From RGIG2041 sp045652745 (lineage in GTDB: Bacteria > Bacillota > Clostridia > UBA1381 > UMGS1253), in the NCBI GenBank assembly GCA_045652745.1, contig JAZRUW010000007.1:1-33118 (forward strand): 33,118 nucleotides of DNA, in the 5' to 3' direction. Made by a program: the position numbers and the translations under genes. The notes beneath the pieces are model-generated. The model searched no databases, was not told where the DNA came from, and saw only the letters and a list, made by a program, of their open reading frames with translations. Of this stretch, positions 31,401-33,118 are shown piece by piece. Position 1 is the stretch's first letter. Every line of letters begins with the position of its first letter.

Positions 31401-32096
31401 CGCAACCTGACCTCGCAGGCGATTGCAGAGTCTGTAAACGCATTTGCGGAAAAGGTAAAAGAATCGCAAATCATCTTTATCCCGGGCGGCTTTAGCGGCG
31501 GCGACGAACCGGACGGTTCCGGTAAGTTTATTACCGCCTTCTTCAGAAACGCACAGATTAAAGATGCTGTAAGTGATTTACTCGATAACCGCTACGGCTT
31601 AATGTGCGGTATCTGTAATGGTTTCCAGGCGCTCATTAAACTCGGTCTTGTGCCGTACGGCAAAATCATCGACACTGATGAAAACTGCCCGACACTGACA
31701 TTTAACACCATTTCGCGCCACCAGTCGAGACTCGTTCGTACGCGCATTGCCTCCAACAAGTCTCCGTGGCTTGCAAACACCAATGTCGGCGACATCTACA
31801 CCGTGCCGATTTCGCACGGCGAAGGCCGCTTCCTTGCAGACGAAGCGCTCATCCGTCAGCTTGCGGACAACGGTCAGATTATCACGCAGTACGTTGACCT
31901 TGCCGGCAACCCGACCACGGACATCCACTTTAACCCGAACGGTTCCATCCTCGCAGTAGAGGGTATCACCTCTCCGGACGGCCGCGTTCTCGGTAAGATG
32001 GGTCACTCCGAGCGTATTGGCGACGGCCTGTATAAAAACGTGGACGGCGCATACGATATGGGCATGTTCGAAAGCGCAGTGAAATATTTTAAATAA
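28404..32096 (+). CDS. purL: Phosphoribosylformylglycinamidine synthase, single-chain PurL
   Basis: Converts FGAR + glutamine + ATP to FGAM. The 1230-residue product fuses the parts that many Firmicutes encode as PurS, PurL and PurQ. A short N-terminal PurS-like region is followed by the two ATP-binding halves. The first has TYWSDHCRHTTF and FKNETHNHPTEIEPFGGAAT; the second includes GAIGGKDSMSGSF and YTIGFGGIAEAIFKMAIGNG. The C-terminal class I glutaminase domain starts near residue 970 (VLIPVFPGTNCEFDT). Its triad is Cys1071 (GICNGFQ), His1201 and Glu1203 (MGHSER). It is the last gene of the operon, so glutamine-derived ammonia is handled normally here, unlike in the PurF-like protein. Confidence 0.97.
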   Translation: MVYRIYVEKKPGLAHEATALKNDLCGLLQISALKDVRILNRYDVENIEKDLFDACKMTVFAEPQLDTVSDTLPEGANCVFAVEFLPGQFDQRADSAAQCIQIISKKDRPDVKTAKVYLLYGDLSKEEIETIQKYVINPVESRLASIDTYSTLKTEYEIPTEVRTLDGFIDLDAKGLADFVIENGLAMDNDDIAFCQAYFKSEGRNPTITEIKMIDTYWSDHCRHTTFLTTIDSVKFDDALLQAAYDEYIKTREELGRTKPINLMDIATLAVKHLRKNGKLDRLDESEEINACTVKIDVDVEGKTEEWLLLFKNETHNHPTEIEPFGGAATCIGGAIRDPLSGRSYVYAAMRVTGAADPCVGVQDTMEGKLPQRKIVTTAAAGYSSYGNQIGLATGQVDELYHPGYAAKRMEIGAVIAAAPAENVRRERPVDSDIVILLGGRTGRDGCGGATGSSKSHNLQSLESCGAEVQKGNAPEERKLQRLFRNKEASLLIKRCNDFGAGGVSVAIGELADGLEINLNAVPKKYDGLDGTELAISESQERMAVVVAKEDAARFIELADAENLEASIVATVKAEPRLVMHWNGKQIVNLSREFLNSNGAEKHIDVHAVAANYKKPAVTGNFTDNYNALVTDLNVCSKRGLSERFDSTIGAGTVLMPFGGKNQLTPIQAMVHKVSVEQKYTDTCSLMAWGYNPYLSEQSPYHGAYMAVVESVSKLIAAGADFKEVYLTFQEYFEKPMKDAKRWGKPLSALLGAFMAQKELEIGAIGGKDSMSGSFEKLDVPPTLVSFAVTTDKVQNIISGEFKAAGRKVVYLTPEYDENNLPVTKSLVDTFNTVTKLMREGKVSAAYTIGFGGIAEAIFKMAIGNGIGFKYDDALTVEDIFARDAYGSFVLELTEDADIGKTLGYTTAAQEIAFKGDVLKLDAMLKAYEDKLEGIFSCNINTEEKDIPAFSYNAETRVAPAIKAAKPRVLIPVFPGTNCEFDTAKVLRKAGAEPEIFVIRNLTSQAIAESVNAFAEKVKESQIIFIPGGFSGGDEPDGSGKFITAFFRNAQIKDAVSDLLDNRYGLMCGICNGFQALIKLGLVPYGKIIDTDENCPTLTFNTISRHQSRLVRTRIASNKSPWLANTNVGDIYTVPISHGEGRFLADEALIRQLADNGQIITQYVDLAGNPTTDIHFNPNGSILAVEGITSPDGRVLGKMGHSERIGDGLYKNVDGAYDMGMFESAVKYFK

Positions 32097-32104
32097 GAAG
32101 AAAC

Positions 32105-32143
32105 ATAAAAACGCTTGTGCATCGCACAAGCGTATTTTTATTT
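32105..32143. terminator. Purine operon terminator, probably bidirectional
   Basis: ATAAAAACGCTTGTGC - atc - GCACAAGCGTATTTTTAT: a 10-bp core stem with A/T flanks. It also serves the converging XRE gene. Confidence 0.88.
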
Positions 32144-32383
32144 CAACAACTCATCTACTGTGACCCCAAAAACTTCCGATATAACCTTCAACTCAATATC
32201 TGTAACAAAGCGTTCTCCACTTTCAATTCTTTGAATTGCGTTTTTATCTACATCAATTCCCTTTAATTGCAATGCTTCTGCTAAAATTCTTTGGGACATT
32301 TTAGGTATATGACCTTTTCTTAATACGTATATTTTTTCGCCGCAAATATTATTTTTTCCAGATAAAGCCTTATTTTTAAACAT
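32138..32383 (-). CDS. XRE family helix-turn-helix regulator
   Basis: An 81-residue DNA-binding protein, probably the repressor of its own promoter and the facing membrane pair. The C-terminal two-thirds is a single HTH domain: MSQRILAEALQLKGIDVDKN, then AIQRIESGERFVTDIELKVI and a terminal FGVTVDELLK. The N-terminus (MFKNKALSGKNNICGEKIYV) is short and has two Cys among basic residues if start-adjacent residues are counted from either ATG. ATG 32383 is preferred because GGAGAA lies 4 bases upstream; ATG 32395 has no ribosome binding site. The TGACATTCA sites nearby are its likely targets. Confidence 0.85.
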   Translation of the reverse strand: MFKNKALSGKNNICGEKIYVLRKGHIPKMSQRILAEALQLKGIDVDKNAIQRIESGERFVTDIELKVISEVFGVTVDELLK

Positions 32384-32394
32384 ATTCTTCTCCA

Positions 32395-32466
32395 TTTTGA
32401 CATTCAGTGCTTGACAAATTTAGTTTATCATGGTATACTATGCAAAATGACATTCACTGAATGTCA
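32395..32466. promoter_or_regulatory. Facing promoters with TGACATTCA operators
   Basis: Plus: TTGACA (32411-32416), 17-bp spacer, TATACT (32434-32439). Minus, facing XRE: TTGCAT (32440-32445), 17-bp spacer, TAAATT (32417-32422). A perfect 19-bp palindrome TGACATTCA-c-TGAATGTCA (32448-32466) covers the plus start site, and a single TGACATTCA half site (32398-32406) lies at the minus start. Confidence 0.8.
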
Positions 32467-32491
32467 AAATAAATTAACTGGAGGCATTAAG

Positions 32492-32827
32492 ATGGACCAG
32501 CAAAAAATTGATATGTTTGTAATGACAAACCAAAAGTATTTTCCCGCAGAAAAAATTATGTATTTGAAAGACAAGCTGAGAACAATGGACGAAGAAAAAT
32601 TCTCTTTGGTATCAACGATTGAGTTCAAGGACCCAACAACTATTCTGTTGATATCTATTTTTCTCGGCACATTAGGTGTCGACCGCTTTATGATCGGCGA
32701 TACGGGTATGGGTATTTTAAAACTCTTGACCTGTGGCGTTTGCGGCATTATGACGATTGTAGATTGGTTCTCAATTTCTAAAAAAGTTAAAGAATTAAAC
32801 TTTAATAATGTTATGGCTCTTATCTAA
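32492..32827 (+). CDS. TM2 domain membrane protein
   Basis: A 111-residue protein of unknown function. A ~50-residue N-terminal cytoplasmic part (MDQQKIDMFVMTNQKYFPAE) leads to a C-terminal TM2 domain with two helices, including LISIFLGTLGVDRFMIGDTG, GILKLLTCGVCGIMTIVDWF and the conserved G-x-D-R-F/Y turn. GGAGG (32480-32484) sets the start at 32492; earlier in-frame codons lie in the promoter and operator. It is transcribed from the XRE-facing promoter and overlaps the next gene by 20 bases. The long N-terminal part is common in Firmicute TM2 proteins. Confidence 0.88.
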   Translation: MDQQKIDMFVMTNQKYFPAEKIMYLKDKLRTMDEEKFSLVSTIEFKDPTTILLISIFLGTLGVDRFMIGDTGMGILKLLTCGVCGIMTIVDWFSISKKVKELNFNNVMALI

Positions 32828-33118
32828 AAAATACCCGCACCCCATCGGCACAGTCCTATTATTTCTTGTTGTAATCGGTATATGCAAGATGCTAAATATA
32901 ACTTGCATCATTTATGCTTTTACAGGCTATCCATGTCCCACATGTTATATGACGCGAGCATTATTAGCACTCATAACAGGAAATATAGATGGATATATCA
33001 ATTACAATATTATGGCCCTGCCTATCGCTATCGCTTTTACGGCAGAATTGTTTATTGCATCTTTTAAGAAATATCAAAAATGCATTCATGGCATTGTAAT
33101 TGTTATAAAGTCGGATCG
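32808..33118 (+). CDS. DUF2752 family membrane protein, 5' part
   Basis: Open to the window edge, with 103 complete codons. The product (MLWLLSKKYPHPIGTVLLFL at the N-terminus) has two or three hydrophobic segments and the family motif TGYPCPTCYMTRALLAL, where DUF2752 proteins usually have C-P-x-C-G-x-T-R; Tyr replaces Gly here. NIDGYINYNIMALP follows, also typical. Function is unknown. DUF2752 and TM2 genes are often neighbours in Firmicutes. It overlaps the TM2 gene by 20 bases with only a weak AAAGAA ribosome site, so translational coupling is likely. The 3' end is not visible. Confidence 0.8.
   Translation, partial: MLWLLSKKYPHPIGTVLLFLVVIGICKMLNITCIIYAFTGYPCPTCYMTRALLALITGNIDGYINYNIMALPIAIAFTAELFIASFKKYQKCIHGIVIVIKSD

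Noticed and set aside
30735..31469. Long minus-strand open frames inside purL and other purine genes
   Set aside because: They result from the sense-strand codon bias; no ribosome binding sites or recognisable domains.

Overview
The window looks like a chromosomal segment of an anaerobic Firmicute of class Clostridia, probably near the Ruminococcaceae/Oscillospiraceae. This is inferred from strong AGGAGG-type ribosome binding sites, sigma-A promoters with 17-base spacers, TTG starts, a PdaA-type deacetylase, a ZTP riboswitch driving purE and an archaeal-type IMP cyclohydrolase. The species cannot be named from this sequence.

Layout. 1-878 (minus): 5' part of GTP-dependent PEP carboxykinase. 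1154-2228: the trans-translation pair smpB and ssrA (tmRNA), preceded by a 77-bp direct repeat and followed by about 500 bp of repeats. These comprise three versions of the ssrA 3'-end/terminator module and an array of tiny hairpins resembling a MITE. 2823-6812: a MarR repressor with a palindromic operator and a heterodimeric ABC exporter with one degenerate ATPase site. 6893-8487: a CapA-like lipoprotein and a GNAT acetyltransferase. 8542-9898 (minus): an NfeD/SPFH membrane pair, divergent from pgi (10049-11401). Then come a small P-loop protein and threonine synthase.

13749-17224 (minus) is an aroC - ECF sigma - anti-sigma - pdaA cluster, joining chorismate synthesis to an envelope-stress module. 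17225-17572 holds no protein gene but has a consensus promoter, a short probable RNA with its own terminator, and GTTAG-N6-CTAAC palindromes. 17573-20803 (minus) holds an MBOAT/DHHW pair, probably for O-acetylation of an exported polymer, behind a repeat-rich lipoprotein.

21013-32143 is a purine operon: ZTP riboswitch - purE - purF-like - purM - purN - purO - purH (formyltransferase only) - purD - purL. Three features stand out. The PurF homologue has Gly where the catalytic N-terminal Cys should be. The bifunctional PurH is split into a stand-alone formyltransferase and a PurO-type cyclohydrolase. Three copies of a covarying ~100-bp hairpin element sit in the operon's gene junctions. purK, purC and purB are not in the window. 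The right end (32138-33118) has an XRE regulator facing a TM2-domain/DUF2752 membrane pair across shared promoters and operators.

I see no CRISPR array, transposase, prophage gene, tRNA or rRNA. The most interesting signals are the structured repeats, the candidate small RNA and the altered purine enzymes.
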